DNA of 64,000 bases from Pseudomonadota bacterium (lineage in GTDB: Bacteria; Pseudomonadota; Gammaproteobacteria; Steroidobacterales; Woeseiaceae): positions 155,901 through 219,900 of the forward strand of contig JACZSM010000001.1 of the NCBI GenBank assembly GCA_022574185.1, given 5' to 3'. Both the position numbers and the translations under genes were made by a program. Of this stretch, positions 8,754 to 16,613 are shown one piece after another. The notes beneath the pieces are model-generated. The model had not been told where the DNA came from, did not search any database, and was given only the letters and a program-made list of their open reading frames with translations. Position 1 is the first letter of the stretch; the number at the start of each line of letters is the position of its first letter.

Positions 8754-10046
8754 ATGTCGAAGGACGCATTTCGCCTGACAAGCCCCAGCGGCACCGAAAT
8801 CGAACTGCAAGTTCACTCGGGCAGCGTTGGACCCGATGGAATTGACGTCAGCAAACTGTACAAAGAACTCGGTGTGTTCACCTACGACCCGGGATTCATG
8901 GCAACGGGCAGCTGCGAGTCTGACATCACCTTTATAGACGGCGAGAAGGGCATCCTGTTGTACCGGGGTTATCCTGTCGAACAGCTCGCCGCCAATTCGA
9001 GCTTTATCGAGGTTTCGTATCTGCTGTTGTACGCTGAGTTGCCAACGCCGGTGGAGCTCGAGCAATTTAGAAATACTATCCGCAGACACACGATGCTCAA
9101 CGAAGGCATGCTGAATTTCTTCAAGGGCTTTCGTTATGACGCGCATCCTATGGCGATGTTAGCCGCTGTGGTTGGTTCAATGTCCGCTTATTACCACGAT
9201 ACGATGGATGTTAACGATCCCGCGCACCGCGACATATTCGCGCATAGGATTCTTGCGAAACTGCCAACAATTGCCGCCGCCGCTTACAAACTGAACTGTG
9301 GCCAGCCCTTCATATATCCACGCAACGAACTCAGCTACTGCGAGAACCTGTTACAGATGCTATTCGCTGTGCCAGCGGAGCCTTATGATATTGACCCCAT
9401 TGCGGCGGAAGCTCTTGATCTGCTGTTCATCCTGCATGCCGACCATGAACAAAATTGTTCGACATCGACGGTGCGCATGGCAGGAAGCTCCGGAACGAAT
9501 CCGTACTCGGCGATTGCTGCCGGCATATCGGCGCTGTGGGGACCTGCTCACGGTGGTGCCAACGAAGCTGTGCTGAACATGCTCAAAGAAATTGGTGATG
9601 CCAGCCAGATTTCCAAGTATGTCGATAAAGCAAAAGACAAAAATGATCCCTTCCGTCTCATGGGCTTCGGTCATCGCGTCTACAAAAATTTTGACCCGCG
9701 AGCAACGATCATCCGTGAAATGTGCCACAAGGTATTAAAGAGTCTAGATCGCACGGACACGCCGATGTTCGATCTTGCGCTCAAACTCGAGGAAGTTGCG
9801 TTGAAGGATGACTACTTCGTCGAGAAAAACCTGTATCCAAATGTCGATTTTTATTCCGGCATCATCTATCGCGCGCTGGGCATTCCTACTTCGATGTTCA
9901 CGGTTATGTTTGCGATCGGCCGATCAGTTGGCTGGACTGCACACTGGCGAGAGATGATCTCCGATCCGAACGGTCGCATCAGTCGGCCGCGGCAGTTGTA
10001 CACGGGACCATCGCAGCGCGACTACATAGCAATTGATAAACGATAA
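8754..10046 (+). CDS. gltA: Citrate synthase, type II
   Basis: Condenses acetyl-CoA and oxaloacetate to citrate at the entry of the TCA cycle. The 430 residues match the hexameric, NADH-sensitive type II enzymes of Gram-negative bacteria. Catalytic blocks are present: [38 protein letters not shown] and [16 protein letters not shown], which include the two active-site His residues and Asp. AAAGGA precedes the ATG by 5 nt. It stands alone on the plus strand and converges on the unknown gene at 10137, with a strong hairpin between them. Confidence 0.96.
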   Translation: MSKDAFRLTSPSGTEIELQVHSGSVGPDGIDVSKLYKELGVFTYDPGFMATGSCESDITFIDGEKGILLYRGYPVEQLAANSSFIEVSYLLLYAELPTPVELEQFRNTIRRHTMLNEGMLNFFKGFRYDAHPMAMLAAVVGSMSAYYHDTMDVNDPAHRDIFAHRILAKLPTIAAAAYKLNCGQPFIYPRNELSYCENLLQMLFAVPAEPYDIDPIAAEALDLLFILHADHEQNCSTSTVRMAGSSGTNPYSAIAAGISALWGPAHGGANEAVLNMLKEIGDASQISKYVDKAKDKNDPFRLMGFGHRVYKNFDPRATIIREMCHKVLKSLDRTDTPMFDLALKLEEVALKDDYFVEKNLYPNVDFYSGIIYRALGIPTSMFTVMFAIGRSVGWTAHWREMISDPNGRISRPRQLYTGPSQRDYIAIDKR

Positions 10047-10055
10047 CGCGGATGG

Positions 10056-10121
10056 AAAGTACGCCGATAAACTCTCTTCACTTAATAGAGCATGCGCTCA
10101 GCGAGCTTATCGGCGTGCTTT
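10056..10121. terminator. Long hairpin between convergent gltA and the gene at 10137
   Basis: AAAGTACGCCGATAA (10056-10070) pairs with TTATCGGCGTGCTTT (10107-10121), 15 bp with one G-T wobble, around a 36-nt interior with a further CTCT/AGAG stem. A-rich and T-rich ends on each side suit a bidirectional terminator for the two convergent genes. Confidence 0.65.
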
Positions 10122-10136
10122 GCGTCGCGATTGAAT

Positions 10137-10751
10137 TTAGCCCAACAGATCCATGACGGCTTTTGCGTCTGCGCGCCGCATTGGCTTGCCGTTGATCGGA
10201 CTTATCGGCGCCTGGCGAATGCCGTCGACCGGAAATACGGTCGCCTCGATCGAGGTATCGTCGTAATGAAACTGAAATCCAGCGAACGTGTGGGCGTCAT
10301 ATCGACTGGAACGTCGACTCCGCAGACGCTGCTCGTAGGCTCGATACGAAAACCCCAGATCGGCAAGTCGCATTGCGACCATCTCGGAACTGTCTGCGAA
10401 CACATGCAGATTAACGGGCGAATTTGTGTCGGCTGTGCCGCTTAGAACAGGACCGACAAGTCGCGGTGTAAATGACACTAATAATTCCATTGCCGAAATT
10501 GCTGCTTCGCGCATTGTGCGCAGTAATTCTGCATGCAATTCCCGGCCGAACAACTGCAGGCGTTCGCCAATCGCAGCTTCAATTTCGCTATTTCTCGGCA
10601 ACGAGCCGCGACGTGTCAGACCCAGGCGCTCTGCAGCCTTGATCTTGGCAACGCGATAATCACGAATGCCCTGATCAACGATAATTCTAGCGGCTTCCTG
10701 AGCGAGCAATTGTCGCGCCCGGCCGTCATCGTTTACTTTCTTACTGAACAT
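10137..10751 (-). CDS. Conserved hypothetical protein downstream of mrcA
   Basis: A 204-residue soluble protein that I do not recognise. The ATG at 10751 (MFSKKVNDDGRAR) lies 4 bp after the mrcA stop, so the two genes are probably co-transcribed and coupled. The N-terminal half is charged and helical. The C-terminal half has a pattern (GPVLSGTADTNSPVNLHVFAD, then a strand-rich stretch) loosely reminiscent of a nucleotidyltransferase-like fold, but no complete catalytic motif can be pointed to. No signal peptide or membrane segment is visible. Any function tied to cell-wall synthesis is only an inference from position. Confidence 0.75.
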   Translation of the reverse strand: MFSKKVNDDGRARQLLAQEAARIIVDQGIRDYRVAKIKAAERLGLTRRGSLPRNSEIEAAIGERLQLFGRELHAELLRTMREAAISAMELLVSFTPRLVGPVLSGTADTNSPVNLHVFADSSEMVAMRLADLGFSYRAYEQRLRSRRSSRYDAHTFAGFQFHYDDTSIEATVFPVDGIRQAPISPINGKPMRRADAKAVMDLLG

Positions 10752-10755
10752 CTGC

Positions 10756-13323
10756 TTAAAAAAGAGACTCTTTTTCTTCTTCTTCCAGTACGTCGATTCC
10801 CGACGCATCGTTGAAAATGTCGGGGAGCGATTCAACCGAGTCGCAACTTGGAACATGACCGTCGCGAAACATCTCGAAGACGACGTTGCTCTGGCCCGCG
10901 TGGGCCGGGCAGCCTGTGTCACGGTCAATCAACTGTGTAACGATGCCATCGGGCATCGCCATCTGGTGCTCGGGAGCGCCGCGAAGTGCGATGCGCATGA
11001 ACTCAATCCATATCGGCAGTGCCGTTCGGGATCCTTCTTCGCCCGGGCCAAGCGGCAGATCATCGTCGTAGCCAACCCAGACGACGGTGGCCAGGTCGGC
11101 GTTAAAACCACCAAACCATGCATCCCGATGGTCGTTTGATGTGCCGGTCTTGCCTGACAGGTCACTGCGTCCGAGAATTCGCGCACGGCGACCAGTACCG
11201 CGCCGAATAACATCGCGCATCATGTCCTGAATCAGAAACGCATTCTGCGCTGAAATGGCGGTTTCCGCGGCTACTACGTTGGCAAATAACTCAGGCGCTG
11301 TTGATGCATCGGGACGATAGTCCAACGCGACCTCCGCCATTTGGTCTGTAGACATTTCTTCTACCTGCTCGTCGTCAAAATCCAGGTTCGGCTTCGCCTG
11401 ACAGGGTTCGCACACGACAGGCGGCGCGGCACGGTACAGCAAATCTCCATCGGAATCGAAAATCGAATCGATGACATACGGTTTGATGGCGTAACCGCCG
11501 TTGGCTATCGTCGCGTAACCCTGCACCATGTCGAGTGGTGAGGTTGCGCCCGCACCCAAGGCGAGCGAACCGTTTCTCGGTAACGCCGCGTCGCCGAAGC
11601 CAAATCGAGCGATGTGCCTCACGGCGTTGCCAATGCCCGTCTCAAACAACAATAATCGCACCGAGACCAGGTTCATCGACCTGACCAGCGCTTCGCGAAG
11701 ACGCGTCGGCCCGTAGAATCGACCGGAATATTCAGTCGGCCTCCAGACTGCCTCAAGTGCCTCGGAACTGATAACGACAGGTGTGTCCAGCACGACAGTT
11801 GCCGCTGTGTTGCCATGCGCGAGAGCGGCCGAGTAGATGAAAGGTTTGAATGATGAGCCTGGCTGCCGGAAAGCTTGTGTCGCGCGATTGAATTTGCTTG
11901 TCGTAAAGTCGAAGCCACCAGTCAGGCCGCTGATTGCGCCATCAGCGGGGTCGACCGCGACAACAGCGGCCTGCGCCTCAGGCACTTGCGCGAGGGCCCA
12001 GTGACCGGCGGCGGTCGGCATAATGATGATGATATCGGCTGCTGCCAACACATCCGCGGCAGTTTCCGGCTCCGGCCCAACGGTTCGCCGATCGATGAAA
12101 GGTTTCGCCCAGCTAATACCACGCCAGGGAATCGTCTCGCGAGCGCCGGTTCTGAGGAGGATATCAACGCTATTATCTTCGTTGACAGCGATCACAATGG
12201 CGATGGACAGGCCGCCTGGTGCGTATTGCTCGAGTTCTTGCCGGATTTCAGCGGGCCACTCGTTGAACGGCGCTGCTATTATTTCAGGAGTCAGCTCGAC
12301 GCTGCCGAGTGGGCCGCGATAACCACGCCGTCGCGTAAACTCGAGCAGGCCGTTTCTTAATGCATAGTTGGCAGCCCGCTGCAGACGAGAATCAAGTGTC
12401 GTCACAACCTGGAAGCCGGATGTATACGTGCGGTCACCGTAACGCGACAACATGTTTCGGCGGACCATTTCAGCGACGTAAGGCGCCGAAAGCTCAATAG
12501 CCGCCCCATGCAGACGCGATTCGACGGGGAAAGCCATTGCGGCATCGTACTCGTCGTCAGTAATGAAGCCGAGGTCTTGCATACGGCCGAGCACGTAGCC
12601 GCGACGCAGGGCCGCGTCGCTGGCACTGGTCACCGGATTGTATCGAGATGGTGCAGGAAGAACGCCCGCCAGGGTGGCGGCCTCGGCAACGTTGAGTTCG
12701 CGCAGGCCCTTGTTGAAATATACCTGTGCGGCTGCAGCAACGCCGTAAGCACGCTGACCGAAAAACATCTTGTTCAGGAAAAACGCCATGATTTGTTGCT
12801 TGGTAAATTCCTGTTCGATCTTGTAGGCGAGAAATGCCTCCTTGAGTTTGCGTGCGAATGACTGCTCGCGTGATAGAAAATAGTCGCGAGCAAGCTGTTG
12901 CGTCAATGTGCTGCCGCCACTCGCAATACTGCCGCTAGTGATTAATTGTGACAGCGCACGCAGTACGCCTCGATAATCGATACCCGGATGTACGAAAAAG
13001 CGTTGATCTTCCGCAGCGATAAATGCGTCTATAACATGCGATGGAACGTCGTCATAGGTAATGGGTATGCGGCGTCTTTCTCCGATCTCGCTTATCAGGT
13101 AGCCGTCACGACTGAAGATTCGCAGAGGTATCTGTAGCGGGATGTCGCGAATCGTCTCGGCCGCCGGCAATCCCGGAGTGACGAAATAGTAGGCGCCAAT
13201 CACCGCTGCCACGCCGCCAATGGTGGCAGTCAGCCCGAGTCCGGATAGAATAATTATCCAGCAGACTATGCGCTGCGGTGTGCTGCGTCTGGTCTTGCTG
13301 TGCGATATCGACTCATTTTGCAT
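10756..13323 (-). CDS. mrcA: Penicillin-binding protein 1A (bifunctional glycosyltransferase/transpeptidase)
   Basis: Polymerises and cross-links peptidoglycan at the inner membrane. From the ATG at 13323 it has about 855 residues: a short cytoplasmic tail, one membrane segment (about 18-48), a GT51 domain with catalytic Glu105 (AAEDQRFFVHPG) and GGSTLTQQLARDYF, an inserted OB-like region, and a transpeptidase domain with GSSFKP (nucleophile Ser), SMN and SGKTGTSNDHRDAW. A GTG at 13362 is a possible upstream start. It is divergent from pilM, the conserved arrangement in many Gammaproteobacteria. The C terminus ends in an acidic EEEEKE tail. Confidence 0.94.
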   Translation of the reverse strand: MQNESISHSKTRRSTPQRIVCWIIILSGLGLTATIGGVAAVIGAYYFVTPGLPAAETIRDIPLQIPLRIFSRDGYLISEIGERRRIPITYDDVPSHVIDAFIAAEDQRFFVHPGIDYRGVLRALSQLITSGSIASGGSTLTQQLARDYFLSREQSFARKLKEAFLAYKIEQEFTKQQIMAFFLNKMFFGQRAYGVAAAAQVYFNKGLRELNVAEAATLAGVLPAPSRYNPVTSASDAALRRGYVLGRMQDLGFITDDEYDAAMAFPVESRLHGAAIELSAPYVAEMVRRNMLSRYGDRTYTSGFQVVTTLDSRLQRAANYALRNGLLEFTRRRGYRGPLGSVELTPEIIAAPFNEWPAEIRQELEQYAPGGLSIAIVIAVNEDNSVDILLRTGARETIPWRGISWAKPFIDRRTVGPEPETAADVLAAADIIIIMPTAAGHWALAQVPEAQAAVVAVDPADGAISGLTGGFDFTTSKFNRATQAFRQPGSSFKPFIYSAALAHGNTAATVVLDTPVVISSEALEAVWRPTEYSGRFYGPTRLREALVRSMNLVSVRLLLFETGIGNAVRHIARFGFGDAALPRNGSLALGAGATSPLDMVQGYATIANGGYAIKPYVIDSIFDSDGDLLYRAAPPVVCEPCQAKPNLDFDDEQVEEMSTDQMAEVALDYRPDASTAPELFANVVAAETAISAQNAFLIQDMMRDVIRRGTGRRARILGRSDLSGKTGTSNDHRDAWFGGFNADLATVVWVGYDDDLPLGPGEEGSRTALPIWIEFMRIALRGAPEHQMAMPDGIVTQLIDRDTGCPAHAGQSNVVFEMFRDGHVPSCDSVESLPDIFNDASGIDVLEEEEKESLF

Positions 13324-13498
13324 AGTTGTTGCTGTATTGAAGCAAATTGCGCGGACAATCACTGCATCCGCTAATTATATTAAATAAGGATGCTGGTGTC
13401 CGAGCGGTGCAGAAAATATGGCAATCCCGTGGCACTGGACCCGGGGCAGTCGCGCTAAAGGCGCAGATGATAACGAGTGACGGCCCGGTGCCGCAATG

Positions 13499-13535
13499 CC
13501 AGTACTCGGTCAATATTACCCTGACCGAGTACTGG
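13499..13535. repeat. 14-bp perfect inverted repeat
   Basis: CCAGTACTCGGTCA (13499-13512) and TGACCGAGTACTGG (13522-13535) are exact complements with a 9-nt loop. No T-run follows on either strand, so it is not a standard terminator. It may be a protein-binding palindrome, an RNA hairpin in an mrcA leader, or the trace of a small repeat. Confidence 0.75.
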
Positions 13536-13720
13536 TGATCGCGAAAAAGCTCCCGGTCAGGCCCGGTGATTCGATGCGAACAGGGCGAAGAAGTCGCGCA
13601 ATCCCCAGCAATAAGGTGATATAGGCGGCTCTCATCGGCTTGAAATAGTCGTTATTGCGGCTCACTAACTAGTTCACGGAATGGTATCAGCCCGAGCAGT
13701 ACCATACGGATCGCTGGATC

Positions 13721-13734
13721 GTGAACAAAGTCAC
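13721..13734. promoter_or_regulatory. CRP/Vfr-like site upstream of pilM
   Basis: GTGA-N6-TCAC, the exact CRP core, with C and G just outside, centred about 102 bp upstream of the pilM GTG. In Vibrionaceae and Pasteurellaceae the orthologous pil/com operons are CRP-controlled, and Vfr regulates pili in Pseudomonas. Function here is inferred from the motif only. Confidence 0.45.
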
Positions 13735-13829
13735 GTTTTATTTAACATTTTCTTGATATATAGTTAAATCGAGTTGCTCAGGTTCAGACTAAGATTGGTT
13801 CGCAACTTACCGACCTAGAAGGAAAAAAC

Positions 13830-14891
13830 GTGTTATTTGGCAAAAAAACTCAACCCCTGTTGGGCCTCGATATCACGACGTCGTCGGTAAAGCTGATAGA
13901 GCTTTCCCAAAGCGGAAAACGTTATCGCGTTGAGTCGTATGCAGCGGAGCCCACGCCGCCGAGCTCAGTCAATGAAAAAGCGATTGTTGACGCCAAGGCT
14001 GTCGGTGAAGCTATTCGTCGAGCCGTCAAGCGAGCGGGTGCCAAGGCAACTGATGTTGCTGTGGCCATCAGCGGCGACGCGGCAATTACCAAGGTCATTC
14101 AAATGCCAGCAGGTCTGTCCGACAGAGACTTGGAAGGCCAGGTCGAAATTCAGGCTGACCAGTACATTCCATTCCCGATGGAAGAAGTCAGTTTTGATTA
14201 CGAAGTCGTCGGCCCGAACGAAAAAGACCCGGAACTCATGGACGTACTGCTCGTTGCGACACGCACCGAGAATGTCGAACAGCGGCAAGCGGCCGTCAGT
14301 GCGGCGGGACTCGTTACAATGGTGGTCGATGTCGAAGCATTTGCGCTCGAAAATGCATGCAGGCTCCTGAGCCACCAAATTCCGGACAACGGCATGGGGC
14401 AAACGGTTGCTGTCGTGGATATCGGTGCCAGCAGCACAACATTTAGTGTTCTCAATGATCTCAAGGTGGTCTATACGCGAGATTTTAATTTCGGCGGACA
14501 ACAGCTCACCGAAGAGATTATGCGAACTTACGGCCTGTCAATGGAAGATGCCGGTCGGGCAAAGAAACAGGGCGGTCTGCCCAGTAACTATCAACCCGAG
14601 GTTCTCGAACCCTTCATCGACGATATGACGCAACAGGTCAGTCGGTCACTGCAGTTCTATCTGGCATCCGGCGGCGGTCGCGAGCAACCGGACATGATCC
14701 TGGTCTGCGGCGGTTGCGCCAACATTCCCGGCATCTCGGATGTTATCTCGAGTCGCGTCGGTATTCCGACAGAAATCGGTGACCCGCTCGGCCAAATGAA
14801 AATTTCATCGAAAGCTAAATCGCAGGGCGTGCACAAAGATGCAACTGCGCTCCTGACAGCGTGCGGCCTTGCATTGAGGAGCTTTGACTGA
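13830..14891 (+). CDS. pilM: Type IV pilus assembly ATPase-like protein PilM
   Basis: A cytoplasmic, actin/FtsA-fold protein of 353 residues that binds the N-terminal tail of PilN and links the inner-membrane alignment complex to the pilus motor. It starts at GTG 13830, preceded by AAGGA. The N-terminal LLGLDITTSSVKLIEL and VVDIGASSTTFSVLND are the two phosphate-binding loops of the family, and GGGREQPDMILVCGGCAN is the third nucleotide-site block. It is the first gene of pilMNOPQ, divergent from mrcA. Confidence 0.95.
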   Translation: MLFGKKTQPLLGLDITTSSVKLIELSQSGKRYRVESYAAEPTPPSSVNEKAIVDAKAVGEAIRRAVKRAGAKATDVAVAISGDAAITKVIQMPAGLSDRDLEGQVEIQADQYIPFPMEEVSFDYEVVGPNEKDPELMDVLLVATRTENVEQRQAAVSAAGLVTMVVDVEAFALENACRLLSHQIPDNGMGQTVAVVDIGASSTTFSVLNDLKVVYTRDFNFGGQQLTEEIMRTYGLSMEDAGRAKKQGGLPSNYQPEVLEPFIDDMTQQVSRSLQFYLASGGGREQPDMILVCGGCANIPGISDVISSRVGIPTEIGDPLGQMKISSKAKSQGVHKDATALLTACGLALRSFD

Positions 14892-14892
14892 T

Positions 14893-15456
14893 ATGCCACG
14901 CATTAATCTACTCCCCTGGCGCGAGGCGGAACGCAGTAAACGGCAACGCGATTTCGGCGTGGCGATGGCGGCTGGCGTCGTCGCAGCGATCGCTACGGTA
15001 TTAGTAATGATGTTTTCCTATTCGCAGATGATCAGTAATCAGGAAGCACGAAACCAGCGTTTAACCGATGAAATCACAGAGCTTGAAAAGAGCATCCTGG
15101 AAATTGATGGACTGGAGCGGCAAAAAGAACGATTGCTCGCGCGCATGGAGATAATCGAGCAACTGCAGAAAAGTCGACCGGAGATTGTGCATTTATTCGA
15201 CGAGATAGCGCGGCGATTGCCCGAAGGCGTATATCTCACCGGGCTGAAACAGACCGGTTCGAACATTGAGATTCGGGGTGTCGCACAATCAAGTACACGC
15301 GTCTCCGCTTTGATGCGTCAGGTCGATGCATCCGATTATTTGACCGACCCTGAAGTAGACAAGGTGGAAACGACGCAATCGGGTGCCTCCCGTCAAGCTG
15401 AGTTCATTGTCTATCTGAAACAAATCCGCGCGGGCGATGACGAGGAGTTACGATGA
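14893..15456 (+). CDS. pilN: Type IV pilus alignment protein PilN
   Basis: A bitopic inner-membrane protein. The N-terminal INLLPWRE binds PilM, one membrane segment lies at about 25-45, a coiled coil follows (about 50-95), and a ferredoxin-like periplasmic domain dimerises with PilO. The ATG at 14893 (MPRINLLPWRE) fits the family; the longer frame from TTG 14884 is less likely. It begins 1 bp after pilM ends, and its stop overlaps the pilO start. Confidence 0.94.
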   Translation: MPRINLLPWREAERSKRQRDFGVAMAAGVVAAIATVLVMMFSYSQMISNQEARNQRLTDEITELEKSILEIDGLERQKERLLARMEIIEQLQKSRPEIVHLFDEIARRLPEGVYLTGLKQTGSNIEIRGVAQSSTRVSALMRQVDASDYLTDPEVDKVETTQSGASRQAEFIVYLKQIRAGDDEELR

Positions 15457-16055
15457 ACGTCGTCGAAGAACTAAGAAATCTGGACGTCAATGATGTAGGC
15501 CGCTGGCCGCTTGCGTTTCGCGCCGCTGTAATCGCGATCGTGTTTGTCGGGGTAGTTGGCCTTGGTATTTATTTTACGATCATCAAAGACAAGAGGCCGT
15601 TGCTACAACGCGCTCAAAATGACGAACAGACGCTCAGAATTACGTTTGAAAACAAGCAGCGCAAGGCCGCGAATTACGACGCGTACAGGGCACAGTTGTC
15701 GCAGATCGAGCAATCGTTTGGCACGATGCTAAGGCAGTTGCCGGGCAAGACCGAGATTCCGAGCCTGATTGTTGACATCTCACAGACGGGTTTGGCCGCG
15801 GGGTTGCAGGAGAAGCTTTTTCAGCCGCAGCCGGAAAGGCGAAAAGACTTTTACGCCGAGAAGCCGATTAAGATCCGGCTGTCCGGTGGCTATCACGAGA
15901 TCGCTAATTTTGTGAGTGGCATTGCAGCTTTGCCGCGTATTGTAACGCTGCACGACATCAACATTACACCCGAAGACAAAGGCAGCTTCGACAAGCTTAG
16001 CCTGGAAGTGACGGCACAGACTTACCGTTATCTGGATGAGGAGGCAGACTTGTGA
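15453..16055 (+). CDS. pilO: Type IV pilus alignment protein PilO
   Basis: A 200-residue bitopic protein with one membrane segment (about 20-42), a coiled coil to about residue 90 and a periplasmic ferredoxin-like domain. It forms heterodimers with PilN and contacts the PilP lipoprotein. The N-terminal LRNLDVNDVGRWPL is typical. The start overlaps the pilN stop as ATGA, and its own stop overlaps pilP. Confidence 0.94.
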   Translation: MNVVEELRNLDVNDVGRWPLAFRAAVIAIVFVGVVGLGIYFTIIKDKRPLLQRAQNDEQTLRITFENKQRKAANYDAYRAQLSQIEQSFGTMLRQLPGKTEIPSLIVDISQTGLAAGLQEKLFQPQPERRKDFYAEKPIKIRLSGGYHEIANFVSGIAALPRIVTLHDINITPEDKGSFDKLSLEVTAQTYRYLDEEADL

Positions 16056-16585
16056 TGAATGCTTCTCTGACGATTAGAAACGGCTTACTGATGGTGCTGG
16101 TCGCACTGGGACTTGCCGGATGTGGCGGTGATACGGATGACCTGGACAAGTATGTCAATGAGGTCAAAGCGCGTCCAGGTGGCCGCATAGATCCGCTGCC
16201 GGAAATTACGCCATATGAAATATTTACGTACATTGCGGACGCGGAAGGCGTGCGCTCACCGTTTGTTCCCGATACGCCACAGGCAACCGCGGGACGGGGT
16301 GCGGGCGGTATGCGCCCGGATCTTGACCGCAGTCGCGAATTCCTCGAGGGGTTTCCGCTGGACACGCTGCGCATGGTTGGCACGATGTACATTGGCGAAA
16401 CGACGTACGCGCTCGTACGAACAGCTGACGGCTTGATTCACCGTGTCGTGCCTGGCAACTACATGGGACAGAATGACGGAAGAATCATCGGCATTACGGA
16501 TTCAGAAATTGACATGGTTGAAATTATTTCTGACGGGATAGGCGGTTATATCGAGAGAGATGCCGCGATTGGTCTTTCGGACTGA
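16055..16585 (+). CDS. pilP: Type IV pilus lipoprotein PilP
   Basis: An inner-membrane lipoprotein that joins PilNO to the PilQ secretin. The signal peptide ends in a lipobox LAGC near residue 23; the mature part has a disordered linker and a C-terminal beta-domain (VGTMYIGETTYALVRTADG) that binds PilQ. The ATG at 16055 (TGATG overlap with pilO) has GGAGG about 10 nt upstream and is preferred over GTG 16052. About 176 residues. Confidence 0.93.
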   Translation: MNASLTIRNGLLMVLVALGLAGCGGDTDDLDKYVNEVKARPGGRIDPLPEITPYEIFTYIADAEGVRSPFVPDTPQATAGRGAGGMRPDLDRSREFLEGFPLDTLRMVGTMYIGETTYALVRTADGLIHRVVPGNYMGQNDGRIIGITDSEIDMVEIISDGIGGYIERDAAIGLSD

Positions 16586-16613
16586 ACCCTGAATGGAACT
16601 GGGAGTAATAGGA

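Larger units (their letters stand above)
13324..13829. promoter_or_regulatory. mrcA-pilM divergent intergenic region
   Basis: About 500 bp between divergent mrcA and pilM with no convincing gene. It contains a 14-bp perfect inverted repeat (13499-13535), a CRP-like palindrome (13721-13734) and an AT-rich stretch at 13735-13775 that suits a pilM promoter (for example TTAACA, 17 nt, TAAATC). The remaining sequence shows nothing I can name. Confidence 0.5.

Noticed and set aside
13347..13538. 63-codon frame in the mrcA-pilM gap
   Set aside because: Runs through the inverted repeat and has no Shine-Dalgarno or protein-like pattern.
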